NCBI GenBank assembly: GCA_902477915.1
Contig: CABSJA010000010.1
Coordinates: forward strand, 1 to 49,613
Length of the DNA stretch: 49,613 bases
Direction of reading: 5' to 3'
Origin: an uncultured Veillonella sp.
GTDB lineage: Bacteria > Bacillota > Negativicutes > Veillonellales > Veillonellaceae
Positions 8,007 to 16,200 of this stretch are shown in pieces. A program made the translations under genes and the position numbers. The notes below the pieces were generated by a model, which had not been told where the DNA came from, searched no databases, and saw nothing but the letters and a program-made list of their open reading frames with translations. The first letter of the stretch is position 1; every line of letters begins with the position of its first letter.

Positions 8007-9161
8007 ATGAATAACGAAAGATCACGGAAGGTTCTCATCGTGTCCGCTTCTATTGGGACAGGACATATGCAGGCCGCCAGAGCTATAGAAGAATATTGGA
8101 AAGAGAAAGAGCCACAAGCTTCCATAACGCATGTAGACTTTCTTGATACAGAAACCATGTCTGTAGAGCATTTGATCAAGGGCACATATATCAAGATGAT
8201 TGACGTATTTCCTATGCTATATGATATGATTTATCGCGTATCAAAAGGGGAAAAACGAGGTACGATTTTGCAAACTGCATTATCATACCTATTGAAAAGC
8301 CGCATGCTTAAGTTGGTGCAACAAGAAGAACCAGATGTAATGGTATTTACTCATCCATTCCCATGTGGTGCAGCGTCTATCTTAAAACGTCAAGGGCATA
8401 TCGATGTACCTTTAGTGGCTATCATGACGGACTTTAGTAGTCATCAATTTTGGCTATATCCACAAATTGATACATACTATGTAGCTACTGAATCGATGGT
8501 AGATGAAATGGTATCGTCTGGTATCGATGCCTCACGTATCCATGTATCTGGGATTCCAGTGCGTCGTGCCTTCTTCCGTGATGCTATTGAAGAATATAGC
8601 TTAGAGAAACCGGTAAAAGTGCTCGTTATGGGCGGTGGCCTAGGTTTAGGTTCTCTAGAAACGGCATTAAAACATTTAGATGAAGTAAACGGTATTGATG
8701 AAATTACTGTCGTAGCCGGTCAAAATACATCTCTTTATGAATCCTTAGTTACCCTTAGTGAATCTATGCGAACTAAGACCATTGTATACGGATATACTAC
8801 GAATATTTCGGAACTTATGAAGTCGTCTTCTTTGCTGGTAACAAAGCCTGGTGCGTTAACATGTATGGAAGCGGTTACTATTGGTTTGCCTATGGTATTC
8901 TTTAATGCCATCCCAGGGCAAGAAGAGGCCAATGCAGAGCTGTTAGAACAACGAGGTTGTGCTCGGTGGGCTCGTGATATTCATAACTTGGAAGACGTTG
9001 TGACCGCACTTCTTATTAACTCTCCGAGACTTCAACAAATGTCTGAGCGCGCTCGTGAATGGCATGTGGATGGTGCGGCTAATATTGTAAATAGTCTTAT
9101 AGCCATATTAGATGCTGAGACGCCGGTAGAATTAGTGAAAGCAGAGCAATCTATCAGTTAA
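8007..9161 (+). CDS. MGDG-synthase/UgtP-type glycosyltransferase
   Basis: A 384-residue GT28-family enzyme. The N-terminal half matches the MGDG_synth domain (VSASIGTGHMQAARAIEEYW, with the GTGH motif at residues about 16-19). The C-terminal half has the sugar-nucleotide part with GGGLGLGSLE and the conserved KPGALTCMEA near residue 275. Relatives transfer glucose or galactose from UDP-sugar to diacylglycerol at the inner face of the cytoplasmic membrane (UgtP) or act as MurG-like enzymes; a processive diacylglycerol glycosyltransferase is the best reading. It has its own TATAAT-type -10 at 7981 and stands alone. Confidence 0.85.
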   Translation: MNNERSRKVLIVSASIGTGHMQAARAIEEYWKEKEPQASITHVDFLDTETMSVEHLIKGTYIKMIDVFPMLYDMIYRVSKGEKRGTILQTALSYLLKSRMLKLVQQEEPDVMVFTHPFPCGAASILKRQGHIDVPLVAIMTDFSSHQFWLYPQIDTYYVATESMVDEMVSSGIDASRIHVSGIPVRRAFFRDAIEEYSLEKPVKVLVMGGGLGLGSLETALKHLDEVNGIDEITVVAGQNTSLYESLVTLSESMRTKTIVYGYTTNISELMKSSSLLVTKPGALTCMEAVTIGLPMVFFNAIPGQEEANAELLEQRGCARWARDIHNLEDVVTALLINSPRLQQMSERAREWHVDGAANIVNSLIAILDAETPVELVKAEQSIS

Positions 9162-9240
9162 TAGTTTAGTATTTACAGAATTATAGTGATTGTAAAAGCT
9201 ATATAGCTCGATATGTTTCATTAACGATGTTGGTTCAATA

Positions 9241-9276
9241 AACGTTATATGCTATATCAACGTTATATGTTCTATC
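9241..9276. repeat. Imperfect 18-bp tandem repeat
   Basis: Two adjacent 18-bp copies, AACGTTATATGCTATATC and AACGTTATATGTTCTATC (16 of 18 identical), lie between the glycosyltransferase stop and the terminator. No function is evident. Confidence 0.75.
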
Positions 9277-9284
9277 ATAAAATT

Positions 9285-9319
9285 AAAAAAGCGATGATCT
9301 TATATAGGTCATCGCTTTT
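9285..9319. terminator. Bidirectional terminator between convergent genes
   Basis: AAAAGCGATGA / TCATCGCTTTT stem flanked by A and T runs, between the plus-strand glycosyltransferase and the minus-strand gene ending at 9323; it can serve both. Confidence 0.85.
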
Positions 9320-9322
9320 GTT

Positions 9323-9643
9323 TTATTGGTATTGTTCAATATGTTCTTGTCGAATTTTTTGAAGTGTTTCCAAGAATGCATCTGTGCTTTCAGCACTGTC
9401 CAACAAGTCTTTTAGTTGGTAAGAATCATCGAGGGTCACACTCCATTGGAAGGAGTCATTATCGTCGTATACATTGAATACGATTGGCGTTTCTAAATCC
9501 TCTGGCAAATGACCGTCATCATCGGACACAGTTGCATAGGTGCCATCTTCCAAGAGCTCTGTAAATAATGTGTCATACCCATCGATATCGATAAGTTCAA
9601 AGTTGATAGTTTCATAAAAGTCTAAAACGATATCTGCTGCCAT
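9323..9643 (-). CDS. Small acidic protein of unknown function
   Basis: A 106-residue, strongly acidic protein (runs such as SDDDGHLPEDLE and DDNDSFQWSVTLDD) with no signal peptide, membrane segment or Cys. I do not recognise the family. It has a good ribosome-binding site (GAGGAGG) and a near-consensus promoter at 9677-9705, and is monocistronic, so it is very likely a real expressed gene. The acidity would fit a cytoplasmic binding or buffering protein, but no function can be assigned. Confidence 0.75.
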   Translation of the reverse strand: MAADIVLDFYETINFELIDIDGYDTLFTELLEDGTYATVSDDDGHLPEDLETPIVFNVYDDNDSFQWSVTLDDSYQLKDLLDSAESTDAFLETLQKIRQEHIEQYQ

Positions 9644-9676
9644 GTGGACCTCCTCATGAATATATACGTTACGTTT

Positions 9677-9705
9677 ATTCTACTGAGGGGGCCTGTTACT
9701 GTCAA
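9677..9705 (-). promoter_or_regulatory. Promoter of the small acidic protein gene
   Basis: On the minus strand: TTGACA (9700-9705), a 17-base spacer, TAGAAT (9677-9682). The -35 matches the consensus exactly. Confidence 0.65.
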
Positions 9706-9755
9706 TGGTAATGTGTAGTATAATAAATATCAGAATGACATAATAGGAGCATACG

Positions 9756-11762
9756 ATGAACGTTATTAGTTTACAAAACATAGAAAAATCATATGGCACA
9801 CGACTGCTGTTTAAGGAGGTAAATATTACTTTCACCACCGAAAAACGACTAGGTCTTGTGGGCATTAATGGGACAGGTAAGTCTACTTTCTTAAAAATCT
9901 TAGCAGGACAAATGGAGCCTGATAAGGGGACCATTGAGCGAAATGGTAAGGCTAGTATACATTATTTAGCACAAACACCTGAGTTTGATCCGAATTCTAC
10001 ATTACTAGAAGCTGTTCTTGATGGTGATCATCCTCGTTTACGAATGGTACAATCCTTTGAGCGCATTAGTCGTGAATATCGCGAAATGCAAGAGGCTGGT
10101 GGCGAGGATGCTAAAGTATCACGGAACTATATGAATTCCTTGGAGCAGATGGACCAACAAGATGGTTGGCAAGTGGAGCAAGAGGCTCGTATTATTTTAT
10201 CTAAATTAGGTTTTCCTGATGTGGATCAAAAGGTGGCTATGTTATCTGGTGGTCAAAAGCGTCGCCTTGCATTAGGGCAGGCATTATTATATCCTTGTGA
10301 TCTATTATTGCTAGACGAACCGACAAACCATTTAGATGAAGATAGTATCGATTGGCTAGAGTCTTATTTAAGTGCTCGCCAAGGGGGACTATTAATTAGT
10401 ACCCATGATAGATATTTCCTCGATTCCGTATGTAATGGGATTTTAGAATTATCGAATCGACGTATGTACCAATACGATGGCAACTACGAAGAGTTTATTG
10501 CCTTAAAGGCTGATCGAGAGGCTCGTGAGGCGGCTACAGAAGAGAAGCGTCGTCAGTTCTTAAAACGAGAAATCGAATGGGTACGCCGTGGTGCGTTGGC
10601 GAGAACGACAAAACAAAAGGCTCGTTTAGACCGCTATGAAAAACTTAAGAATATGGAGAAGACCCGACGCCCGGATCAAATGGATCCTATTGCTTTAAAA
10701 ACGCGTTTAGGGAAAACCATCTTTGATATTGAACATTTGGCATTCTACTTTGGTGAGCGCCCTATGATTAAGGATTTTACCTATCATGTAGTGCGTCATG
10801 ATCGTATCGGTATCGTTGGTCCTAATGGGGTTGGCAAGTCCACCTTTATGAATATTCTTGATGGAACCTATGAACCTACAAGCGGTACGATTGGTAAAGG
10901 CGAGACAGTTCGCATTGCACACTTCAAACAAGAACTGCCAGAGTTTGATGAAGATATGCGTGTTCTCGATTATATTCGGGAAGACCATTCGTATATGGTG
11001 TTGGGCGATGGCTCTACATTGAGTGCTGGTCAGATTCTTGAACGATTCCTATTTACACCTGAGCTACATGGTGTGCCAATCCGTAAACTTTCAGGTGGCG
11101 AACGACGTCGGTTGTATCTACTAAAATTGCTTATGAGCGCTCCTAATGTTTTGTTGCTAGACGAACCGACCAATGATCTTGATATTCCTACATTAGAGGT
11201 ACTAGAGGACTTCCTTGACTCCTTTAGTGGTGTCATTATCACCGTATGCCACGATCGTTATTTCCTAGACCGCGTTGTGGACAAACTCTTTGTGTTCAGT
11301 GGTGATGGCCATATTGAGATTGTTCATGGCTCCTATTCTGATTACAAGGATTCTTTAGATGAAAGTAGCGTTGGAAAGCGCCCATTCTATATGGCTAATA
11401 CAGGTATATCTGTTACTTCTAAAGAAGAAAAAGCTGAAGGGGTTGCACCTAGTACTGCCAGTGATGATTCATCGTTAGGCAACTCAGCAGATGGTAGTGA
11501 TAGTAGCATTACAACTTCTGGGGGAGATACTTTCAAAGAAGCACCAAAGAAGGGGCTAAATAAAGCGGAAGAAGCGGAGTATGCTAACATCATGGAGGAA
11601 TTGCCTAAATTAGAGCATTTAGTAAAGGGCCTCGATGTCATGATTAGTCAAGTTGCTACTGATTATGAGAAGATGCAATCCTTGATGGCTGAGCGAGAAG
11701 AGACTCAATCCCAAATAGATGCGCTCACAGAACGGTGGATGGAATTAGAAGAACGCCTATAA
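9756..11762 (+). CDS. ABC-F family ATPase (Uup/YdiF-like)
   Basis: A 668-residue soluble protein with two ABC ATPase domains and no membrane segments. Domain 1 has Walker A GINGTGKST (about 35), signature LSGGQKRR and Walker B LLLLDEPTNHLDEDS. Domain 2 has GPNGVGKST (about 355), LSGGERRR and LLLDEPTNDLDIPTL. A charged inter-domain linker (about 250-320, EEKRRQFLKREIEWVRRG) is the ribosome-contacting part of the family. After a low-complexity Ser/Gly/Asp region (about 545-600) comes a coiled-coil C-terminal domain. ABC-F proteins act on the ribosome or branched nucleic acids rather than in transport. The long linker and C-terminal coil favour a Uup/YdiF type; a resistance-type role cannot be judged. 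Confidence 0.93.
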   Translation: MNVISLQNIEKSYGTRLLFKEVNITFTTEKRLGLVGINGTGKSTFLKILAGQMEPDKGTIERNGKASIHYLAQTPEFDPNSTLLEAVLDGDHPRLRMVQSFERISREYREMQEAGGEDAKVSRNYMNSLEQMDQQDGWQVEQEARIILSKLGFPDVDQKVAMLSGGQKRRLALGQALLYPCDLLLLDEPTNHLDEDSIDWLESYLSARQGGLLISTHDRYFLDSVCNGILELSNRRMYQYDGNYEEFIALKADREAREAATEEKRRQFLKREIEWVRRGALARTTKQKARLDRYEKLKNMEKTRRPDQMDPIALKTRLGKTIFDIEHLAFYFGERPMIKDFTYHVVRHDRIGIVGPNGVGKSTFMNILDGTYEPTSGTIGKGETVRIAHFKQELPEFDEDMRVLDYIREDHSYMVLGDGSTLSAGQILERFLFTPELHGVPIRKLSGGERRRLYLLKLLMSAPNVLLLDEPTNDLDIPTLEVLEDFLDSFSGVIITVCHDRYFLDRVVDKLFVFSGDGHIEIVHGSYSDYKDSLDESSVGKRPFYMANTGISVTSKEEKAEGVAPSTASDDSSLGNSADGSDSSITTSGGDTFKEAPKKGLNKAEEAEYANIMEELPKLEHLVKGLDVMISQVATDYEKMQSLMAEREETQSQIDALTERWMELEERL

Positions 11763-11821
11763 TTCCTTGTATCATGCGATTTTTTAATATCTGTTATGCA
11801 AAGGAATTACATGTGAATTTA

Positions 11822-11850
11822 TTGATAAAAATCACAATGTATAGTATAAT
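11822..11850 (+). promoter_or_regulatory. Promoter of the [FeFe]-hydrogenase gene
   Basis: -35 TTGATA (11822-11827), a 17-base spacer, -10 TATAAT (11845-11850), about 45 bases before the hydrogenase start. Confidence 0.7.
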
Positions 11851-11859
11851 TTCATCGAT

Positions 11860-11876
11860 TAACGATAACAACGTTA
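11860..11876. promoter_or_regulatory. Possible operator in the hydrogenase leader
   Basis: A perfect 5-bp dyad TAACG-N7-CGTTA straddles the likely transcription start region, directly after the -10 box, a placement that fits a repressor site. No known regulator is assigned. Confidence 0.3.
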
Positions 11877-11894
11877 CCTAAGTAGGAGGAACTC

Positions 11895-13364
11895 ATGAGT
11901 AAGTACCAATTTTTAGACCGTCGCGTACCGATTGAAGACGGCAATATTGCTTTAGTTCAAGATTTATCCAAATGTAAAAACTGCTCCTTATGTCGTAAAG
12001 CGTGTGCTGTAGACATGGGCGTATTTGATTATTATGATTTAACAACAAATGGGGATCATCCAATTTGTATTCATTGCGGTCAATGTGCATCTATTTGTCC
12101 ATTTGATTCCATCAATGAACGCTCTGAAATTGATGAAGTAAAAGCAGCTATTGCTGACCCTAATAAAATCGTTGTATTCCAAACTGCACCTGCTGTACGT
12201 GTTGGCTTAGGTGAAGAATTTGGTCTTGATGCGGGTACATTCGTAGAAGGTAAAATGGTAGCTGCTCTTCGTAAATTGGGTGGCGACTATATTTTAGATA
12301 CAAACTTTGGTGCTGACATGACTATCATGGAGGAAGCATCTGAGTTGTTGGAACGCGTTATCAATAGTGATTCCGTATTGCCTCAATTCACATCTTGTTG
12401 CCCTGCTTGGGTTAAATTTGCTGAAACATTCTATCCAGAATTCTTGCCAAACTTGTCTACTGCTAAGAGTCCAATTGCAATGCAAGCGCCTACACAAAAA
12501 ACATATTTTGCTGAAAAAATGGGCCTTGATGCAAAACAAATCGTTGCTGTTGCAGTAACACCTTGTACAGCTAAGAAATTCGAAATTCGTCGCGATGAAA
12601 TGAACTCCTCTGCTGAATATTGGGATGTACCAGAAATGCGTGATACAGACTACTGTATTACTACACGTGAACTTGCAAAATGGTTACGTGCAGAAGAAAT
12701 CAACTTTGATGAATTAGAAGATTCTGCATTTGATCCATTGATGGGTGAAGCATCTGGTGGTGGTATCATCTTCGGTAATACTGGTGGCGTTATGGAAGCA
12801 GCTATGCGTGCAGCTTACAAATTAGCAACTGGTGAAGATGCACCTCAAACATTGATCCCATTCGAAGCAATTCGTGGTATGGACGGTGCTCGTGAAGCAG
12901 ACGTAGTCATTGGGGACAAAACATTACATGTAGCGGCTGTTCATGGTACAGGCAATTTGCGTAAGTTCATCGAACGCATGCGTGCAGAAAATATCCATTA
13001 TGACTTCATTGAAGTAATGGCTTGTCGTGGTGGCTGTATCGGTGGTGGTGGTCAACCACGCGTTAAATTACCAATGGCTGATAAAGCTCGTGAAGCTCGT
13101 ATTGCTTCCTTGTACACTCGTGATGCGGAAGTAAAAGTAAAAGCAGCTTGTGATAATCCAGATATCCAAAAATTATATGCTGAGTTCTTCGATGGCAAAC
13201 CTATGAGCCATAAAGCACATCACATGTTACATACAACATTTGTGAACCGCTCTGAAGATTTGGGCCCTAATGGTGCTTGCACACCAGCTACATGCCCAAC
13301 ATCTGTGCCTAACTTGAAAAAGGCCGCAGAAGCAGCTAAAGCAGCAGCGGAAGCTAATAACTAA
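11895..13364 (+). CDS. hydA: [FeFe]-hydrogenase, monomeric with two N-terminal [4Fe-4S] clusters
   Basis: A 489-residue cytoplasmic enzyme that reduces protons with ferredoxin electrons, or oxidises H2. Two ferredoxin clusters are ligated by C27, C30, C33, C37 and C58, C61, C64, C68. The three H-cluster motifs are complete: TSCCPAW (about 166), TPCTAKKFE (about 222) and MACRGGCIGGGGQP (about 375). The small-subunit-like region (ARIASLYTRD...YAEFF) is fused at the C-terminal side, as in monomeric enzymes. An additional tail (PNGACTPATCPTS, then an Ala/Lys helix) carries two more Cys, unusual for the core family. There is an AGGAGG start site and its own promoter. The maturases HydE, HydF and HydG are not in this window. 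Confidence 0.96.
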   Translation: MSKYQFLDRRVPIEDGNIALVQDLSKCKNCSLCRKACAVDMGVFDYYDLTTNGDHPICIHCGQCASICPFDSINERSEIDEVKAAIADPNKIVVFQTAPAVRVGLGEEFGLDAGTFVEGKMVAALRKLGGDYILDTNFGADMTIMEEASELLERVINSDSVLPQFTSCCPAWVKFAETFYPEFLPNLSTAKSPIAMQAPTQKTYFAEKMGLDAKQIVAVAVTPCTAKKFEIRRDEMNSSAEYWDVPEMRDTDYCITTRELAKWLRAEEINFDELEDSAFDPLMGEASGGGIIFGNTGGVMEAAMRAAYKLATGEDAPQTLIPFEAIRGMDGAREADVVIGDKTLHVAAVHGTGNLRKFIERMRAENIHYDFIEVMACRGGCIGGGGQPRVKLPMADKAREARIASLYTRDAEVKVKAACDNPDIQKLYAEFFDGKPMSHKAHHMLHTTFVNRSEDLGPNGACTPATCPTSVPNLKKAAEAAKAAAEANN

Positions 13365-13699
13365 TAGCTAAAAATAGTTAACCGTAATAATTAACAGTAA
13401 ATGTAACAGTTAACTATAGTTAGTTGATACATACTATAAAAGCACATATATGGCTTAAGATAAAAGGCAGATAGTTGATATTTCAATCAGCTATCTGCTT
13501 TTTGATTTAGAATATTTAGGGGACTATCTGGATGATATCTAAATGTTGTTGATACTTTCACACTGATGAATAGTATATATGCCATATACGCATAGGGGTT
13601 GGAATATAGAGATTGGTAAATTGTTTAGGAATTATGGTTAGTGTGCTATAATTAAATTATATTTATAGAAGCAATCAATACTGTTTCAGGAGGATCTTC
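13365..13699. other. Intergenic region between hydrogenase and phosphate operon
   Basis: 335 bases, AT-rich. It holds the hydrogenase terminator (13467-13504) and a TATAAT -10-like box at 13647-13652 without a good -35. I see no gene. Confidence 0.6.
13467..13504 (+). terminator. Terminator of hydrogenase gene
   Basis: 13-bp stem GCAGATAGTTGAT / ATCAGCTATCTGC with one wobble, followed by a T run, about 100 bases after the stop codon. Confidence 0.85.
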
Positions 13700-14329
13700 A
13701 TGGCTTTTAAATTAAAAGGAAAAGAAGAAAAATTTTTCAGTATTTTAGAAAATCATGCTGCTCTTACATATGAAAGTGCAGAGATGATGGAGCGTGTGTT
13801 TAAAGGCGAAATCTCTAAAGAAGAGGCTTTTCTTGAAATTGATACAAAGGAAAAAGCTGCCGATGAATTAGTAACCGAAACTGTAGAACGTTTGCGTAAA
13901 ACATTCATTACCCCAATGGATCGCGAAGATATTCAGCTTCTAATCGACCAATTGGATACTACATTGGATAATATTAAAGAAATTATGGATAAAATGGTTA
14001 TGTACCACGTTGGTAATCCAAGTGATGGTGCTATCCGTATGAGTGAAATCGTTGTAAAATGCGTTAAGCATATTAACAAATCTATTGGTTATATGGGCAG
14101 CCTTAAAAAGGACCATGTAAAGGTAGAAGGCCGCGTACACCAAGTATTGAAACTTGAGTCTGAAGCGGATAATATTTACCACGAAGAAATGGCTAAACTC
14201 TTCACTGAGTGTACAGATCCTATTGAAATTATCAAATGGAAGGAAATCCTTAGCGCCATGGAGGATGTAATCGATGGTTGCGAAGATTTGGTAGGTACAT
14301 TCCGCCGGGTAGTATTGAAATATGCTTGA
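13700..14329 (+). CDS. DUF47/PhoU-like regulator of the Pit transporter
   Basis: A 209-residue all-helical protein of the DUF47 (YkaA, PhoU-related) family: repeated charged helices with EIDTKEKAADELVTETVERL and the metal-binding-type EDVIDGCEDLVGTFRRVVLKYA end. Family members lie beside low-affinity phosphate permeases and are thought to control their activity. It overlaps the permease start by eight bases, so the two are translationally coupled, and has a consensus CAGGAGG site. Confidence 0.92.
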   Translation: MAFKLKGKEEKFFSILENHAALTYESAEMMERVFKGEISKEEAFLEIDTKEKAADELVTETVERLRKTFITPMDREDIQLLIDQLDTTLDNIKEIMDKMVMYHVGNPSDGAIRMSEIVVKCVKHINKSIGYMGSLKKDHVKVEGRVHQVLKLESEADNIYHEEMAKLFTECTDPIEIIKWKEILSAMEDVIDGCEDLVGTFRRVVLKYA

Positions 14330-15320
14330 GTCTCATTATTTAGTATGGCTAGTAGTATTTTTAGCATTAGCCTTCGACTATATCAATGGCTTCCACGATA
14401 CGGCGAACGCCATTGCCACATCTGTTTCGACTCGTGCTATTGAGCCTAAAAAGGCTATTATGATGACGGCAGCACTCAATTTCCTTGGTGCCATGGTTAG
14501 TACAGGGGTTGCAAAGACAATCGGTGGCGACATCGTAATGTCTGCATCTCTTATCAATAGTGGAATCATTTCGGCTGCTCTTATCGGTGCCATTACATGG
14601 AACTTGCTTACCTGGTATTGGGGGATTCCGAGCTCCTCCTCTCATGCGCTTATCGGTGGTATCATCGGTGCTGTAGGCTGGTCCGTAGGCTTTGATGCCT
14701 TAAATGAAGCAGGGATCTTAAAGATTTTCTTATCCCTTATTTTATCTCCAGTTGTAGCCATGATTGGTGGCTATATTGTGATGAAAGTATTGTTGCTTAT
14801 CTTTGGTAGATTCTCTCCAATTACGTTGAATGATAGATTTAGATCCATGCAAGTTGTATCTGCCGTCATGATGGCCTTCTCACATGGCTCTAATGATGCG
14901 CAAAAGGCGATGGGGATTATTACCTTAACCTTGCTTAGTGGTGGCTTCATTGATACATTGGATGTACCATTATGGGTTAAACTTTGTTGTGCTACGGCTA
15001 TGGCCATGGGTACAGCAGTGGGTGGTTGGAAAATCATCTCTACGATGGGGACTAAGATTTTCAAACTAGAAACAATTAATGGTTTTGCTGCTGACTTAAA
15101 CTCTGCTATTACTATTTTTACAGCTACATTCTTACATTTACCTGTAAGTACGACACACGTTGTAAGTGGTTCCTTATTAGGTGTAGGTTCCTCTAAACGT
15201 ATTAAAGCTGTTAACTGGGGCGTAGCAAGATCGATGGTGTTAGCTTGGTTTGTAACAATTCCGTTATCTGGTATTGTAGCGGCTATTGCTTATGAAATCG
15301 GTCACTTATTATTTGGTTAA
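14322..15320 (+). CDS. pit: Low-affinity inorganic phosphate transporter (PiT family)
   Basis: A 332-residue inner-membrane permease with about 10 membrane segments. Both inverted PiT signatures are present: DYINGFHDTANAIATSVSTRA near residue 20 and SHGSNDAQKAMGIITL near residue 188. Loop motifs WWG-type (TWYWGIPSSSSHALIGGI) and LPVSTTHVVSGSLLG are also canonical. It should import phosphate or metal-phosphate with H+ or Na+. The unit with the DUF47 gene ends at a strong terminator. Confidence 0.95.
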   Translation: MLESHYLVWLVVFLALAFDYINGFHDTANAIATSVSTRAIEPKKAIMMTAALNFLGAMVSTGVAKTIGGDIVMSASLINSGIISAALIGAITWNLLTWYWGIPSSSSHALIGGIIGAVGWSVGFDALNEAGILKIFLSLILSPVVAMIGGYIVMKVLLLIFGRFSPITLNDRFRSMQVVSAVMMAFSHGSNDAQKAMGIITLTLLSGGFIDTLDVPLWVKLCCATAMAMGTAVGGWKIISTMGTKIFKLETINGFAADLNSAITIFTATFLHLPVSTTHVVSGSLLGVGSSKRIKAVNWGVARSMVLAWFVTIPLSGIVAAIAYEIGHLLFG

Positions 15321-15340
15321 TAAATAGCTATATAAAACTA

Positions 15341-15368
15341 AAAAAGACTGCGAGAGCAGTCTTTTTTT
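15341..15368. terminator. Terminator of the phosphate operon
   Basis: AAAAAGACTGC / GCAGTCTTTTT with a GAGA tetraloop and T7, flanked by further complementary AACT/AGTT bases. Confidence 0.92.
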
Positions 15369-15664
15369 AGTTCTGTTGTTTAAGAATTGGATTCATTGAG
15401 TTATACAATTTATCAATTAGATTTTACTATTTTTTGTAGTTTATTATGAACCTGTCATCAAAGAATGTTGATATACACTAGGTTTTAAATACTATATTCT
15501 ATAAAAGCGATTTATCTATATTTGGCAACGTTAATGTTATAATTCAAGTTGAATATAGAGAAATGCTTATAAATATGTGCTTTTCTTTATTATGCGTTTT
15601 ATTAATAAATACAGTTTATTACTTGTTTAATAGTTGTTTTAGGACTGTTTAAAATGAATAACTA
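15369..15664. other. AT-rich intergenic stretch
   Basis: About 300 bases with no credible reading frame on either strand and no clear repeat. I see nothing beyond general AT-richness. Confidence 0.5.
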
Positions 15665-15693
15665 TTGCATACTTATGTAACGGAGGTTATACT
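15665..15693 (+). promoter_or_regulatory. Probable promoter of the 57-residue basic protein
   Basis: -35 TTGCAT (15665-15670), a 17-base spacer, -10 TATACT (15688-15693), about 43 bases before the ATG at 15736. Confidence 0.5.
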
Positions 15694-15735
15694 ATCGGTA
15701 GAAGGAGTTTTTCAAGTGAAAAGTGAGGTATGTAT

Positions 15736-15909
15736 ATGGCATGGGGTGGAACTAGACGCGGTGCCGGGCGCCCACGTAATCCGATTAAACGTATTGGTAG
15801 AACTATTCGACTTAGTGATGAAGAGTTTCTTTCACTCAAACCATTAATTATGGCCATTAAGGCCAATAATGATAAACGCTATAGGCAACAATGTACTAGA
15901 AATGGATAA
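15736..15909 (+). CDS. Small basic AT-hook/RHH-like DNA-binding protein
   Basis: A 57-residue frame. It begins MAWGGTRRGAGRPRNPIKR: the GRP core flanked by Arg is AT-hook-like, and the 'RRGAGRP' start is common in short DNA-binding proteins of phages, plasmids and integrated elements. It continues RTIRLSDEEFLSLKPLI, which fits the strand and first helix of a ribbon-helix-helix fold. GAGG (15725-15728) lies seven bases before the ATG and a promoter lies upstream. The base composition is locally more GC-rich than its surroundings. A competing overlapping frame (15665-15847) lacks any recognisable pattern. A solitary regulator left by a mobile element is one inference; no other element genes are nearby. 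Confidence 0.6.
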   Translation: MAWGGTRRGAGRPRNPIKRIGRTIRLSDEEFLSLKPLIMAIKANNDKRYRQQCTRNG

Positions 15910-16078
15910 ATAAGGCATTGTCACAGCATATACAACATAATAAACTTTTAATCTATATTACAATAACCCATTATTTAAATCTTTCAACTACAACACATCT
16001 CTACTCTCTAACCATATGCTGTGTGCAATACAAAGCAGTACGAAGAAGGTCCCAATTCAATGAATTGGGACCTTTTCC
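15910..16078 (+). ncRNA. Possible small RNA or structured 3' region
   Basis: No reading frame of interest. The inverted pair CACAGCATAT (15922-15931) / ATATGCTGTG (16014-16023) can close an 80-base loop, and a perfect terminator hairpin follows at 16046-16074. It could be the 3' untranslated part of the 57-residue gene or a separate small RNA. The remaining 16079-16200 shows only a weak dyad (16150-16174) that may end the minus-strand ABC operon. Confidence 0.25.
16046..16078 (+). terminator. Terminator with perfect 14-bp stem
   Basis: AAGGTCCCAATTCA (16046-16059) / TGAATTGGGACCTT (16061-16074), then TT. The T run is short (CCTTTTCC), but the stem is perfect. Confidence 0.7.
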
Positions 16079-16200
16079 GTTACATATAGTATATGTCACA
16101 GTATATTTAACTACCTAGGACAAATACTATCTAATACTATATATAATTTTATTAACTTATAGGACTAGTTAATAGAATACTTTCATAGCTGAGTAAATCG

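Noticed and set aside
15665..15847. A 60-residue plus-strand frame overlapping the RRGAGRP protein
   Set aside because: It starts without a ribosome-binding site at the presumed -35 box and has no recognisable pattern; the frame starting at 15736 is far better supported.
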